The position numbers and the translations under genes are program-made. Under the pieces are notes generated by a model, which saw only the letters and a program-made list of their open reading frames with translations, did no database searches and was not told where the DNA came from. 64,000 nucleotides of DNA, taken from positions 57,178-121,177 of the forward strand of contig NZ_RJUD01000105.1 of the NCBI RefSeq assembly GCF_024343675.1, given 5' to 3'. Origin of the DNA: Lacihabitans sp. CS3-21. Lineage in GTDB: Bacteria > Bacteroidota > Bacteroidia > Cytophagales > Spirosomataceae. Positions 24,777 to 34,526 of this stretch are shown in pieces (position 1 is the first letter of the stretch; each line of letters begins with the position of its first letter).

Positions 24777-25472
24777 ATGGCTGATAAAGACAATAAGGGT
24801 ATAGAAATTATAGAAAATGCTGACGCACTGAAAAAAGAATTTTTCAAGTACGAAGGACTCTTAGAAAAAAACTCAAAAATACTTACTTACATAGGTGGTG
24901 CAATAATAGCAGTGGTTGCTCTCTATTTTGGTTACAAATACTACACGGATACCCAAGAAAAAGAAGCTCAAGTTGCACTTTATGATGCAGTGTTCTCTTT
25001 CGAGGCAGACTCGCTTAATCAAGCATTGAAAGGTAAAGGTGGTAACGAAGGCTTATTATCTTTGGCTGATAACTACAGCAGCACAAAAGCAGGTAAATTA
25101 GCAAGCCTATATGCAGGTATAGCTTTGATGAAACAAGCGAAATATGCCGAGGCAATTGAAAGATTGGATAAGTTCTCATCTGACGACCAAGTATTACAGG
25201 CTAGGGCTTATTCATTGATAGGTGATTGCTACATGGAGACTAAAAAAGTGGAAGATGCTATTACATACTACGAAAAAGCTTCTAACCACAAACCGAACAA
25301 GTTTTCTACTCCAGGTTATATGATGAAGTGGGCCAATGCTCTTACTGAGTCTAAAAAAACAAAAGAAGCTATTGAAGTATACGGCGATATCATAAACAAG
25401 TATCCTTCTGGCACAGAAACCTTGTTGGCTAAAAAGTACAAATCGAGAATGGAAACCGAAATTGGCGAATAA
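24777..25472 (+). CDS. Membrane-anchored tetratricopeptide repeat protein
   Basis: About 231 residues. I prefer ATG 24777 (MADKDNKGIEII) over a TTG five codons upstream. A cytoplasmic N-terminus is followed by one membrane helix at about 36-56 (LTYIGGAIIAVVALYFGYKYY). Three to four TPR-like helical pairs follow (GKLASLYAGIALMKQAKYAEAIERLDKF, QARAYSLIGDCYMETKKVEDAITYYEKASNH, YMMKWANALTESKKTKEAIEVYGDIINKYP). The topology and length resemble YfgM-type proteins. Function unknown; it would scaffold protein contacts. Followed by ribH. Confidence 0.85.
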   Translation: MADKDNKGIEIIENADALKKEFFKYEGLLEKNSKILTYIGGAIIAVVALYFGYKYYTDTQEKEAQVALYDAVFSFEADSLNQALKGKGGNEGLLSLADNYSSTKAGKLASLYAGIALMKQAKYAEAIERLDKFSSDDQVLQARAYSLIGDCYMETKKVEDAITYYEKASNHKPNKFSTPGYMMKWANALTESKKTKEAIEVYGDIINKYPSGTETLLAKKYKSRMETEIGE

Positions 25473-25495
25473 CCGAGATTAAAATATTAAAAATC

Positions 25496-25529
25496 AAAGG
25501 GATAAGCCATCAGGTTTATCCCTTTTTTG
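25496..25529 (+). terminator. Terminator between the TPR gene and ribH
   Basis: 13-base stem (25496-25508 with 25513-25525) with an ATCA loop and one G-U pair, then a T run. Confidence 0.85.
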
Positions 25530-25549
25530 TATCAAATATATAAACAATC

Positions 25550-26029
25550 ATGTCTTCTGCTCATAAAAACCTTAGTATTTTCAAAACAGAAAACTTGCCC
25601 GACATAAGTTGGAAAAAGTTCGTGGTCATCGTAGCTGAGTGGAACGATGACATCACCGAACCTCTTGCTCAAGGAGCTATAGATACACTTCTTAAGTACG
25701 GTGCTAAAGAAACTAACATACTGAAAGTTTATGTTCCTGGAAGTTTTGAACTCAGTTATGGCTCGCAAGTTTATGCCCAAAAAGCTGAAATAGATGCCGT
25801 TATAGCAATTGGATGTGTAATTCAAGGAGAAACCAAACATAATGATTATATCAATCATGCCGTGGCTGGTGGATTAACTGAAGTTTCTTTGAAGTATAAT
25901 AAACCCATAATATTTGGGGTATTAACACCCAACACCCATCAGCAAGCTCTAGACAGAGCTGGTGGCATACACGGCAACAAAGGCGATGAAGCTGCAATTA
26001 CAGCAATTAAGATGCTCGGTTTAAAGTAA
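25550..26029 (+). CDS. ribH: 6,7-dimethyl-8-ribityllumazine synthase
   Basis: The penultimate enzyme of riboflavin synthesis, joining the pyrimidinedione to dihydroxybutanone phosphate. The 159 residues fit the family. Motifs: VVIVAEWNDDITEPLAQGAIDTLLKYG (about 26-52), VPGSFELSYGSQ (substrate-binding), AVIAIGCVIQGETKHNDYI with the catalytic His region, and FGVLTPNTHQQALDRAGG. No other rib gene and no FMN riboswitch is seen nearby. Confidence 0.95.
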   Translation: MSSAHKNLSIFKTENLPDISWKKFVVIVAEWNDDITEPLAQGAIDTLLKYGAKETNILKVYVPGSFELSYGSQVYAQKAEIDAVIAIGCVIQGETKHNDYINHAVAGGLTEVSLKYNKPIIFGVLTPNTHQQALDRAGGIHGNKGDEAAITAIKMLGLK

Positions 26030-26037
26030 AACTTATT

Positions 26038-26061
26038 GTCACGCTGTGCAAAACCGGTGAC
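26038..26061 (+). other. Small hairpin between ribH and lysC
   Basis: GTCAC (26038-26042) and GTGAC (26057-26061) could pair around a 14-base loop. There is no T run. It is not recognisable as a lysine riboswitch, and a role in lysC control is unproven. Confidence 0.2.
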
Positions 26062-26097
26062 ACTCTGTGGTAAAAGAAAAAAATATAACAACAAAAT

Positions 26098-27429
26098 ATG
26101 CAAGTTTGGAAATTTGGTGGCACTTCGGTAGGAAAGCCAGAAAGAATGAAATCAATCAGAAACCTTGTAACAGAAGATAAAACAAGGAAAATTGTAGTAT
26201 TATCAGCATTGTCTGGTACCACAAATGGCCTTTTGGCTATCGGTGAGGCCATCAAACAACATAAAAACTCAGAGGCTTTAGAAAACATTTCAAGTCTAAA
26301 AAACCACTACCAAACATTCATTGAAGAACTTTACGCTACACCAGAGGGCTTAGCCCAAGGCCAAAAAATCATAGATACTGAATTTGATTTTATAGCTTCT
26401 TTGGTCAATATAAGTCCATTTACACAAAAGCAGGACAAAGAATTAGTTGCACAAGGCGAAATACTGTCTACACAAATGTTCGCTGCTTACATGGAAGAGG
26501 TAGGCGACAGTGTAGTACTGATTCCTGCTCTTGATTTCATGCGAATAGATGCCGACAACGAGCCTGAGCTTGCTGTAATTGAAGAAAAACTTGGCCATCT
26601 TTTGTCAAAACAAACTGACAAACAAATAATTGTAACTCAAGGATTTATCTGCAGAAATCCACGTGGAGAAGTAGATAACTTAAAGCGTGGCGGTTCTGAC
26701 TACACGGCTTCCTTGATTGGCGGAGCAACAGTTTCAGAAGAAATACAGATTTGGACCGACATAGACGGCATGCACAACAACGACCCAAGAATCGTGAAGC
26801 GAACATTTCCTGTGCGTGAGTTGAGCTTTGAAGAAGCAGCTGAATTGGCCTATTTTGGTGCCAAAATACTTCATCCAAGCACAATAACGCCTGCCAAAAT
26901 GAAAGGTGTTCCTGTAAGATTGAAAAATACCATGGAGCCAAATGCACCTGGCACTTTGATAAAGTCGGATGTTTCGCATACCTCTGAAATCACAGCAATT
27001 GCAGCTAAAGACAACATCACAGCCATTTACATTCATTCTACCAGAATGCTGAATGCCTATGGGTTTTTAAGAAAAGTGTTTGAGGTTTTTGAAAAATACA
27101 AAACACCAGTAGACATGATAACCACTTCTGAGGTTTCTGTTGCTGTAACGATTGACAACAATGAAAATCTCGATAAAATCACGGAAGAACTTAAACAAAT
27201 AGCTGATTTAGAACCCCATGATTTCAACCAAAGTATTATTTGTATTGTGGGTAATTTCATGGCAGACAAAGCAGGCATAGCCATAAATGTCATGAACGCC
27301 TTGAAAGATATTCCTGTGAGAATGATTGCCTACGGTGCTTCTGAGCACAATATGTCTATTTTGGTAGATACAAAAGATAAAAATGCTGCCTTGGAAGCGT
27401 TGAATGAGGGGCTTTTTAAATTTGATTAA
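26098..27429 (+). CDS. lysC: Aspartate kinase (monofunctional)
   Basis: Phosphorylates aspartate at the entry to lysine, threonine and methionine synthesis. 443 residues. The N-terminal kinase domain begins VWKFGGTSVGKPER (catalytic Lys5 and glycine loop) and includes TQGFICRNPRGEVDNLKRGGSDYTASLIG and the WTDIDGMHNNDPRIV nucleotide-site segment. Two C-terminal ACT domains (about 300-443) contain VDMITTSEVSVAVTIDN and the closing MIAYGASEHNMSILVDTKD, so feedback control by an amino acid is expected. It lacks the homoserine dehydrogenase domain of ThrA. Followed three bases later by a DinB-like gene. Confidence 0.95.
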   Translation: MQVWKFGGTSVGKPERMKSIRNLVTEDKTRKIVVLSALSGTTNGLLAIGEAIKQHKNSEALENISSLKNHYQTFIEELYATPEGLAQGQKIIDTEFDFIASLVNISPFTQKQDKELVAQGEILSTQMFAAYMEEVGDSVVLIPALDFMRIDADNEPELAVIEEKLGHLLSKQTDKQIIVTQGFICRNPRGEVDNLKRGGSDYTASLIGGATVSEEIQIWTDIDGMHNNDPRIVKRTFPVRELSFEEAAELAYFGAKILHPSTITPAKMKGVPVRLKNTMEPNAPGTLIKSDVSHTSEITAIAAKDNITAIYIHSTRMLNAYGFLRKVFEVFEKYKTPVDMITTSEVSVAVTIDNNENLDKITEELKQIADLEPHDFNQSIICIVGNFMADKAGIAINVMNALKDIPVRMIAYGASEHNMSILVDTKDKNAALEALNEGLFKFD

Positions 27430-27431
27430 AA

Positions 27432-27875
27432 ATGCAAAAATCCCTCTCTGCCGTTTTCGAGAAAGACCTTATTAGGCTTAAATTAGAAATTGAAGCTTAT
27501 AACAACGAAGAAAAACTTTGGATAAAAGCCGAAGGAATCAACAATTCGGCAGGAAACTTGTGTTTGCATATATTGGGAAATTTGAACAATTATATAGGTA
27601 CCATTTTAGGAAACACAGACTATGTAAGAAATAGACCAGCCGAGTTTTCAGAAAAAACGACTAAAGACCAACTTTTGAAATCTATAGATGATACCACCGA
27701 AATAGTAAAAAATATAATTTTGGGTTTAGATTCATCCGTTTTCGACCAAACATACCCTGATAATGTTTTTGGACATGAAATGAAAACAAACTATTTCTTG
27801 ATTCATCTTTTAGGCCATCTCAATTATCATTTAGGACAAATAAATTATCATAGAAGAATATTATGTTACAACTGA
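27432..27875 (+). CDS. DinB-like four-helix protein (DUF1572 type)
   Basis: A 147-residue member of the DinB/YfiT-like putative metalloenzyme fold. Putative metal-ligand histidines are in NLCLHILGNLNNYIG (His near 44) and in the C-terminal HLLGHLNYHLGQINYHRRIL. The pattern matches the DUF1572 group, some of which are thought to use bacillithiol or glutathione-type cofactors. It lies between lysC (2-base gap) and serS (overlap of 13 bases), so it is translated from a shared mRNA. Confidence 0.75.
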   Translation: MQKSLSAVFEKDLIRLKLEIEAYNNEEKLWIKAEGINNSAGNLCLHILGNLNNYIGTILGNTDYVRNRPAEFSEKTTKDQLLKSIDDTTEIVKNIILGLDSSVFDQTYPDNVFGHEMKTNYFLIHLLGHLNYHLGQINYHRRILCYN

Positions 27876-29134
27876 ATTTCATCAAAGAAAACAAAGACTT
27901 GACCATCAAAGGTCTGGAGAGAAAGTACTTTAAAAACGCAGCAGAAACTGTTGAGCAGGTTTTGTCCTTGGACCAAATTCGTAAAGACACTCAGCTGGAG
28001 TTGGACAATACCTTGGCTCAGTCCAATAACTTGGCCAAAGAAATTGGTGCTTTGATGAAAGAAGGTAAAAAAGAAGAAGCAGAAGCTATAAAAGGTAAAA
28101 CTGCTGAACTTAAAGTTACGTCAAAAGATTTGGAGGAAAAACTTAAAGAACTAGAAGTTTCTCTCCTCGACATATTGGTAACCATTCCCAACTTACCTCA
28201 CGAAAGTGTGCCAGCAGGTAAAACACCAGATGAAAACTTGAACATTTTTTCGCAAGGTGAAATTCCAAAACTTCATGCCGAAGCACAACCACACTGGGAG
28301 TTGATAAAAAAATACGACATTATTGATTTCGAACTTGGAAATAAAGTATCGGGTGCAGGTTTCCCTTTTTACAAAGGCAAAGGAGCAAAAATCCAACGTG
28401 CATTGATAAATTTCTTCTTGAACGAAGCAGAAGCTGCTGGATATTTTGAAGTGCAGCCTCCAATCGTAATCAATGCTGCCTCAGGATTTGGAACTGGACA
28501 ATTGCCCGACAAAGAAGGTCAAATGTACCATGCAACCGCCGATGATTTGTATTTAATCCCTACCGCTGAGGTGCCTATTACCAACATGTATAGAGATGTT
28601 ATATTGAATGACAATGATTTACCAATAAAAAACGTAGCCTACACACCTTGTTTCCGTAGAGAGGCAGGTAGCTGGGGTGCACATGTGAGAGGTTTAAACA
28701 GACTGCATCAGTTTGACAAGGTCGAGATTGTGCAAGTTCGTAAGCCAGAAGAATCGTACCAGGCACTCGAAGAAATGTTAGAACATGTAAAAGGGCTACT
28801 TACAAAACTAGAGTTGCCATTCAGAATTCTTCGATTGTGTGGTGGTGATATGAGTTTCACTTCCGCTCTGACCTTCGATTTTGAGGTTTTCTCAGCGGCT
28901 CAAGAGCGTTGGTTAGAAGTCAGCTCCGTTTCTAATTTTGAAACTTACCAAGCCAACAGACTCAAACTAAGGTACAAAGTTGATGGCAAAACCAAGCTTT
29001 TGCATACCTTAAATGGTTCAGCATTGGCTTTACCAAGAATTTTAGCTGCTATATTAGAAAACAACCAAACCTCCGAAGGTATAAAAGTGCCAAAAGCACT
29101 CCAAGCTTTTTGTGGATTTGAAATGATAAAATAA
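27863..29134 (+). CDS. serS: Serine--tRNA ligase
   Basis: A class II aminoacyl-tRNA synthetase charging tRNA-Ser (and tRNA-Sec where present). 423 residues. An N-terminal coiled-coil arm for the tRNA variable loop (about 30-100, rich in Lys/Glu heptads) precedes the catalytic core with motif 2 CFRREAGSWGAHVRGLNRLHQFDKVE (about 260-285) and motif 3 LNGSALALPRILAAILENNQ (about 388-407). It starts inside the DinB-like gene. A strong terminator follows. Confidence 0.96.
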   Translation: MLQLNFIKENKDLTIKGLERKYFKNAAETVEQVLSLDQIRKDTQLELDNTLAQSNNLAKEIGALMKEGKKEEAEAIKGKTAELKVTSKDLEEKLKELEVSLLDILVTIPNLPHESVPAGKTPDENLNIFSQGEIPKLHAEAQPHWELIKKYDIIDFELGNKVSGAGFPFYKGKGAKIQRALINFFLNEAEAAGYFEVQPPIVINAASGFGTGQLPDKEGQMYHATADDLYLIPTAEVPITNMYRDVILNDNDLPIKNVAYTPCFRREAGSWGAHVRGLNRLHQFDKVEIVQVRKPEESYQALEEMLEHVKGLLTKLELPFRILRLCGGDMSFTSALTFDFEVFSAAQERWLEVSSVSNFETYQANRLKLRYKVDGKTKLLHTLNGSALALPRILAAILENNQTSEGIKVPKALQAFCGFEMIK

Positions 29135-29139
29135 ATCAA

Positions 29140-29169
29140 AACCTTCAAGATTTTTCTTGAAGGTTTTTT
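29140..29169 (+). terminator. serS terminator
   Basis: Perfect 11-base stem AACCTTCAAGA/TCTTGAAGGTT with a TTTT loop, then TTTTG. Confidence 0.9.
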
Positions 29170-29379
29170 GTTTAACAATTATTTCTAAAAACATTACTAT
29201 TCAAAATGTGTTTAAATAAAAAAAAATAACGCTAAATTTTTACAGAAAATCAATATCATTTTACCAATAAATTTCAGTATTTATATTGATTCTAAACGGT
29301 TTCAGAGTTAGATTTGAACCTCGAAAGTAAATTGGATTTTTCTAAGTATTTACTATTAATTAAATTTTAAAAATATAAC

Positions 29380-30159
29380 ATGTCTTGGTTAACAAAAACT
29401 TTAACAAGCTCCATAGGTAAAAAACTACTAATGGCACTTACTGGCTTGTTTCTTTGTACTTTTTTGGTGGTGCATTTAATAGGTAACCTACAATTATTCA
29501 AAAATGACGGTGGTTATGCATTTAACAATTATGCTGTCTTCATGACCACATTCCCAGTGATTAAAATTGTATCTTACGTAAACTATGCATTGATACTTTT
29601 CCATGCTTTTTGGGGACTTTACATTACCTACAAAAACCGTCAGGCTCGTCCGATTGGGTATGCTGTAGTAAAAAACTCATCAAGTGTATTTAGTCGCAAT
29701 ATGGCCATCCTAGGTACAATCCTTTTGGTTTACTTGGTTGTTCACATGAGTGATTTCTGGTACAGATATCATAATGAAGCTTTGCCTTATGTAAAATATA
29801 CCGAGCAGATAGCTTCAGGAAATATTGAAACAACTCCGATGGAAATTGGTTATACTCAAGAAGCCAAAAAAGTGGAAACGGTTAACGAGGAAGCAGGAAC
29901 AAGGACAGTAATTGTTAAAGATTTATACAACGTTGTTTCTTTCTCATTTCAAAACATATTGTTAGTATTGTTTTATGTACTTTCAATGTTTGCAGTTGCT
30001 TTTCACTTATTTCACGGCTTTCAAAGTGCATTTCAAACTTTGGGCTGGAGTCATCCAAAATACACTCCACTGGTAAAAGGTTTAGGTGTTTGGGTGTTTG
30101 CGGTACTTATTCCAATTGGATATGCAGCAATGCCCCTTTATTTTTATTTTTTTAAATAA
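29380..30159 (+). CDS. sdhC: Succinate dehydrogenase cytochrome b558 subunit
   Basis: The di-heme membrane anchor of complex II. The 259 residues have five membrane helices: about 16-36, 57-80, 106-128, 188-210 and 232-256. Heme-ligand histidines occur inside helices (VVHLIG, ALILFHAFWG, YLVVHMSDFWYRYH, AFHLFHGFQSAFQ). This is the single-polypeptide type of Bacillus, Wolinella and Bacteroidota. It uses menaquinone in those groups. It is followed by sdhA (20 bases) and sdhB. Confidence 0.92.
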   Translation: MSWLTKTLTSSIGKKLLMALTGLFLCTFLVVHLIGNLQLFKNDGGYAFNNYAVFMTTFPVIKIVSYVNYALILFHAFWGLYITYKNRQARPIGYAVVKNSSSVFSRNMAILGTILLVYLVVHMSDFWYRYHNEALPYVKYTEQIASGNIETTPMEIGYTQEAKKVETVNEEAGTRTVIVKDLYNVVSFSFQNILLVLFYVLSMFAVAFHLFHGFQSAFQTLGWSHPKYTPLVKGLGVWVFAVLIPIGYAAMPLYFYFFK

Positions 30160-30179
30160 TTTTAGTTTAATTATAAAAA

Positions 30180-32168
30180 ATGGCAACAATAAAATTGGAC
30201 GCTAAGGTGCCTGAGGGCCCAATAGGTGAAAAGTGGACGAAATATAAATCTTCTGTACCATTGGTAAACCCAGCCAACAAGCGTAGTCTTGAAATTATAG
30301 TGGTGGGAACAGGCCTTGCAGGTGCTTCTGCGGCAGCATCATTGGCTGAAATGGGCTACAAAGTTAAAACATTCTGTTTTCAAGATTCTCCTCGAAGAGC
30401 ACACTCCATTGCAGCTCAAGGAGGTATAAATGCAGCCAAAAATTATCAAAACGACGGTGACTCTACTTATAGATTGTTTTACGATACCATTAAGGGCGGC
30501 GACTACCGTGCAAGAGAAGGAAACGTTCATCGTTTGGCAGAAGTTTCAGCCAGTATTATAGATCAATGTGTTGCTCAAGGTGTACCATTTGCTCGTGATT
30601 ATGGTGGCATGTTACGTAACCGTTCGTTTGGTGGTACGCAAGTTCAACGTACGTTTTATGCAGCCGGACAAACTGGTCAGCAGTTACTTTTGGGAGCCTA
30701 TTCTGCCCTTGAGAGACAAATAGGCAAAGGTTCTGTTATCAATTATTCTCGCCATGAGATGCTTGATGTAGTTAAAATAGACGGCAAAGCCAGAGGAATT
30801 ATAGCAAGAAATCTTATCACTGGTGAGCTAGAAAGACACTTCGGACACGCCGTGTTACTTTGTACGGGTGGATACGGAAATGTATTTTATCTTTCTACAA
30901 ACGCAATGGGAAGTAATGTAACAGCGGCTTGGAAAGCACACAAACAAGGAGCATTATTTGCCAATCCATGTTTTACACAAATACACCCTACTTGTATTCC
31001 TGTTTCTGGCGATCATCAATCGAAATTGACTTTGATGTCTGAGTCGCTTCGTAACGACGGCCGTATATGGGTGCCAAAACAAAAAGACGATAAACGTGCG
31101 GCCAACGATATTCCAGAAGAAGAAAGAGATTATTACTTGGAGCGTCGTTATCCTGCGTTTGGTAACTTGGTGCCGAGAGATATCGCTTCTCGTGCCGCCA
31201 AAGAAAGATGTGATGCCGGCTATGGAGTTGGAGTAACGAAAATGGCTGTTTATTTAGATTTCAAATCTAACTTAATTAACAAATACGGAAGAGCCGAAGC
31301 AACAAAATTGGGTATTGAAAATCCTGATTTGGACACTTTGATTCGCCTTGGAAAAGAAGTCGTAAAAGAAGAATACGGTAACTTGTTTGACATGTACAAG
31401 CAAATTACCGGTGAAGACCCTTACGAAGTACCGATGATGATATATCCGGCCGTTCACTACACAATGGGTGGCGTTTGGGTAGATTACAACTTGATGACAA
31501 CCGTCCCTGGTCTTTATTGTTTAGGTGAAGCCAACTTCTCTGACCACGGAGCCAACCGTTTGGGAGCTTCGGCCCTGATGCAAGGATTGTCTGATGGATA
31601 CTTTGTGATTCCTTACACGATTGGTTCATATTTATCCGCTGAAATCAAAACTAAATCGATTTCAACTGATCATGAGGCATTTGTGGAAGCTGAAAAAGCA
31701 ACACGTGAGAGAATTGAGAAATTAATTAATATCAAAGGCAAACAATCTCCAGAATCATTCCACAAAAGATTAGGAAAAATCATGTGGGAAAAATGCGGCA
31801 TGGCTAGAAATGAAAAAGGTTTGACAGAAGCAATTGCCGAAATTCAGGCCTTGAAAAAAGAATTCTGGAGTGATTTGAGGGTTTTAGGAGACATAGACGG
31901 ATTCAACCCAGAGCTTGACAAAGCTGGCCGTGTGGCTGACTTTATCGAATTGGGTGAATTAATGTGTATTGATGCTTTGAACAGAAATGAATCGTGCGGA
32001 GGCCACTTTAGAGAAGAATACCAAGAAGATGGCGGCGAAGCAATGCGTGACGATGAAAACTTTATGTATGTAGCAGCATGGGAACACAAAGGCGAAAGCA
32101 AGTGGGAACTGCACAAAGAGGAGCTGAAGTATGAAAACATCAAAATAGCTCAACGTAACTATAAATAA
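30180..32168 (+). CDS. sdhA: Succinate dehydrogenase/fumarate reductase flavoprotein subunit
   Basis: The catalytic FAD subunit of complex II. 662 residues. The FAD-binding Rossmann motif is [19 protein letters not shown] (about 41-59). [18 protein letters not shown] (about 75-92) contains the histidine expected to bind FAD covalently. The catalytic region has [13 protein letters not shown], and the [12 protein letters not shown] and [32 protein letters not shown] segments are intact. Cotranscribed with sdhC and sdhB. Confidence 0.96.
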   Translation: MATIKLDAKVPEGPIGEKWTKYKSSVPLVNPANKRSLEIIVVGTGLAGASAAASLAEMGYKVKTFCFQDSPRRAHSIAAQGGINAAKNYQNDGDSTYRLFYDTIKGGDYRAREGNVHRLAEVSASIIDQCVAQGVPFARDYGGMLRNRSFGGTQVQRTFYAAGQTGQQLLLGAYSALERQIGKGSVINYSRHEMLDVVKIDGKARGIIARNLITGELERHFGHAVLLCTGGYGNVFYLSTNAMGSNVTAAWKAHKQGALFANPCFTQIHPTCIPVSGDHQSKLTLMSESLRNDGRIWVPKQKDDKRAANDIPEEERDYYLERRYPAFGNLVPRDIASRAAKERCDAGYGVGVTKMAVYLDFKSNLINKYGRAEATKLGIENPDLDTLIRLGKEVVKEEYGNLFDMYKQITGEDPYEVPMMIYPAVHYTMGGVWVDYNLMTTVPGLYCLGEANFSDHGANRLGASALMQGLSDGYFVIPYTIGSYLSAEIKTKSISTDHEAFVEAEKATRERIEKLINIKGKQSPESFHKRLGKIMWEKCGMARNEKGLTEAIAEIQALKKEFWSDLRVLGDIDGFNPELDKAGRVADFIELGELMCIDALNRNESCGGHFREEYQEDGGEAMRDDENFMYVAAWEHKGESKWELHKEELKYENIKIAQRNYK

Positions 32169-32190
32169 TTATTTCAATTTTTTTTGAATT

Positions 32191-32958
32191 ATGAGCACAG
32201 GTAATATGACCATTAATCTGAAAGTTTGGAAACAAAAAAACGCCAAAACTTCGGGTAATTTAGAAACATATAAAGTTGATCAAGTTTCGCCAGACATGTC
32301 ATTTTTAGAGATGTTTGACGTTCTAAACGAAAAACTTGTACAAGAAAATAAAGAACCGATAGCATTTGACCATGATTGCCGAGAAGGTATCTGTGGGATG
32401 TGCTCGATGTATATCAATGGCCAACCGCACGGCCCGCTGGAAGGTGTAACCACTTGTCAGCTTCACATGAGAACTTTCAAAGATGGCGACACCATTGTAG
32501 TAGAGCCTTGGAGATCTGCAGCATTCCCAGTTATAAAAGACTTGGTAGTAGATCGGACAGCTTTCGACAGAATCATTGCTTCAGGAGGTTTTGTGTCTGT
32601 AAATACGGGTAATGCTCAAGACGCAAACAACCTAGCAATTGGTAAAGACAAAGCCGACATGGCTTTTGCTGCAGCTGCTTGTATTGGTTGCGGTGCCTGT
32701 GTCGCGGCTTGTAAAAACGCTTCCGCGATGCTGTTTGTTTCAGCAAAAGTTTCTCAATTGGCTTTATTACCACAAGGCCAGCCAGAAAGAGAATCAAGAG
32801 CACTTAACATGGTGGCACAAATGGATGCCGAAGGATTTGGTGCTTGTACCAATACAGGAGCTTGTGCAGCCGAATGTCCAAAAGAAATTTCTCTTGACAA
32901 TATTGCTAGACTAAATAGAGAGTTTTTGGGAGCAAGTATTAGCAGCCAAGAAGTTTAA
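32191..32958 (+). CDS. sdhB: Succinate dehydrogenase iron-sulfur subunit
   Basis: The electron-transfer subunit of complex II. The 255 residues carry three clusters: the [2Fe-2S] site in [16 protein letters not shown] plus a later Cys in GVTTCQLH (about 62-93), the [4Fe-4S] site in [14 protein letters not shown] (about 166-179), and a third motif [15 protein letters not shown] (about 222-236) corresponding to the [3Fe-4S]/[4Fe-4S] ligands. It ends the sdhCAB operon. Confidence 0.95.
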   Translation: MSTGNMTINLKVWKQKNAKTSGNLETYKVDQVSPDMSFLEMFDVLNEKLVQENKEPIAFDHDCREGICGMCSMYINGQPHGPLEGVTTCQLHMRTFKDGDTIVVEPWRSAAFPVIKDLVVDRTAFDRIIASGGFVSVNTGNAQDANNLAIGKDKADMAFAAAACIGCGACVAACKNASAMLFVSAKVSQLALLPQGQPERESRALNMVAQMDAEGFGACTNTGACAAECPKEISLDNIARLNREFLGASISSQEV

Positions 32959-32974
32959 AAATATTACAAAAATC

Positions 32975-33006
32975 TTTAGCTGAATTCAATAGTTTTATTA
33001 ACTTTG
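32975..33006 (+). promoter_or_regulatory. Promoter downstream of sdhB, for a candidate small RNA
   Basis: TTTA (32975-32978), 20 bases, TAACTTTG (32999-33006). The -7 box fits the Bacteroidota consensus. The only thing between it and the terminator at 33036-33070 is about 25 bases without an open frame. Confidence 0.55.
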
Positions 33007-33011
33007 CATCA

Positions 33012-33070
33012 AAGTTGTGTGGATTTAGTAGCGAGACACCCACGTCGGTTTCCGGTGTGGGTGTTTTTTT
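33012..33070 (+). ncRNA. Candidate small RNA or rseP leader attenuator
   Basis: A promoter-like element ends at 33006 and a strong terminator hairpin occupies 33036-33064 with T run to 33070, giving a predicted transcript of about 60 bases with a 24-base single-stranded 5' part. No start codon with a useful frame is present. It could be an independent small RNA, or a premature-termination leader for rseP, which starts 120 bases further on. No Rfam family is recognised by eye. Confidence 0.45.
33036..33070 (+). terminator. Strong terminator after sdhB / small RNA
   Basis: ACACCCAC/GTGGGTGT 8-base stem with an inner CGG-TTT-CCG stem in register, followed by seven T. Confidence 0.88.
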
Positions 33071-33189
33071 ATGTATTATTTCTATGTAAATTCTCCGATT
33101 TTTGCTGGTTTATATTATTTAATTTGAATTTTATACCGATTTTTGCGTTTTAGATACAAAAGACAAACTATCAGGCTTAGCCAAAAAAT

Positions 33190-34521
33190 ATGGAAGGATT
33201 AATTATGGCCGCTCAGCTTTTGCTGGCACTCACTATTTTAGTTGGACTACACGAATTTGGACATTTTATATTTGCCAGAATCTTCAACATCAGAGTTAAT
33301 AAATTTTATATTTTCTTCGACTTCCTGTTTCCACTTCCTAACGTCTTGAACTTTGCTCTTTGGAAAAAGAAAAAAGGGGATACTGAATATGGTCTAGGTT
33401 GGTTTCCATTGGGTGGCTATGTAGATATTGCAGGTATGATAGACGAAACCAAAGATGCTTCTCAATTATCTTCAACCCCTGAGCCATGGGAATTCAGATC
33501 TAAACCAGCTTGGCAAAGACTTTTTGTAATGTTGGGAGGCATAATTGTAAATGTCATATTAGGTATTTTGATATTTTCAGGTGTGAAATACTTTTGGGGA
33601 GATGAAGATTATACAAGAGAGGAAATTAACAAAAGAGGAATATTTGCCTACCCAATAGCTGAAAAGATTGGATTGAAAACTGGTGACAAAATCACTAAAA
33701 TAAATGGTAAAGACTACGCAACTCTTAGTGAATTAAGAGGTTCAATCACCAATGAAAATACGCTTTTTACGGTACTCAGAGATAGTACAACCATAGAGAT
33801 TCCGATTCCAAATGAGCTTATAGACAAAGTTGCTCAAAAGAATTATTTCATAGATCCCATCATACCATTTGAAGTAGATAGAGTTACTAAAGGAATGCCA
33901 GCTGAAAAGTCAGGCTTGAGGGGCGGTGATAAAATTTTAAGCTTCAATGGTACGCCAATTACTTTTTATCAACAGATTCAACCTTTGATAAAAAAATCAG
34001 CCAACAAAAAAGTTGACTTGGAGATTGAAAGAAAAGGAACAATCCTTCACATTCATCCAATAGTTACTGCAGATTCGGCAATTGGATTTTATCCTAAAAG
34101 CCTTTTGGCATCTACAAAAGCAAAATACTCTTTACCAGAGGCCTTCAAAGTAGGCTCTACTGAAGCTCTTGGAGTTATTCCTCAACAAATCAATGGTTTT
34201 GCTAGAATTTTCAAAGGACATATTTCTCCGAAAAATGCACTTACTGGTCCAGTAGGTTTGGCCCAAATGTTTTCTCCAAAATGGGACTGGGAAAAGTTTT
34301 GGGGACTGACTGGATTGCTATCAATGGCATTGGCTTTTATGAATGCCCTACCGATACCTGCCTTGGATGGTGGACACGTGATAGTCTTACTGTATGAAAT
34401 GATTAGTGGTCGTAAACCATCAGAGAAGTTTATGGAGCGTACACAACAAATCGGCACATTCATTTTATTGGCATTGATGGTATATGTATTGTTTAACGAT
34501 ACCATAAAACTGATATTCTAA
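33190..34521 (+). CDS. rseP: RIP metalloprotease RseP (site-2 protease)
   Basis: An intramembrane zinc protease that cleaves membrane-bound anti-sigma factors. The 443 residues show HEFGH in the first helix (LVGLHEFGHFIFA, about 18-30), a helix at about 112-130, PDZ domain content at about 155-200 and 220-285 (GMPAEKSGLRGGDKILSFNG), and the second zinc motif NALPIPALDGGHVI near 380. C-terminal helices follow. Its likely substrates include anti-sigma proteins such as the one at 14128-14970, which is inference. Confidence 0.95.
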   Translation: MEGLIMAAQLLLALTILVGLHEFGHFIFARIFNIRVNKFYIFFDFLFPLPNVLNFALWKKKKGDTEYGLGWFPLGGYVDIAGMIDETKDASQLSSTPEPWEFRSKPAWQRLFVMLGGIIVNVILGILIFSGVKYFWGDEDYTREEINKRGIFAYPIAEKIGLKTGDKITKINGKDYATLSELRGSITNENTLFTVLRDSTTIEIPIPNELIDKVAQKNYFIDPIIPFEVDRVTKGMPAEKSGLRGGDKILSFNGTPITFYQQIQPLIKKSANKKVDLEIERKGTILHIHPIVTADSAIGFYPKSLLASTKAKYSLPEAFKVGSTEALGVIPQQINGFARIFKGHISPKNALTGPVGLAQMFSPKWDWEKFWGLTGLLSMALAFMNALPIPALDGGHVIVLLYEMISGRKPSEKFMERTQQIGTFILLALMVYVLFNDTIKLIF

Positions 34522-34526
34522 AAATA

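Noticed and set aside
26038..26097. Possible lysine riboswitch before lysC
   Set aside because: Only about 68 bases separate ribH and lysC. That is far too short for the lysine aptamer, and only one weak hairpin is present.
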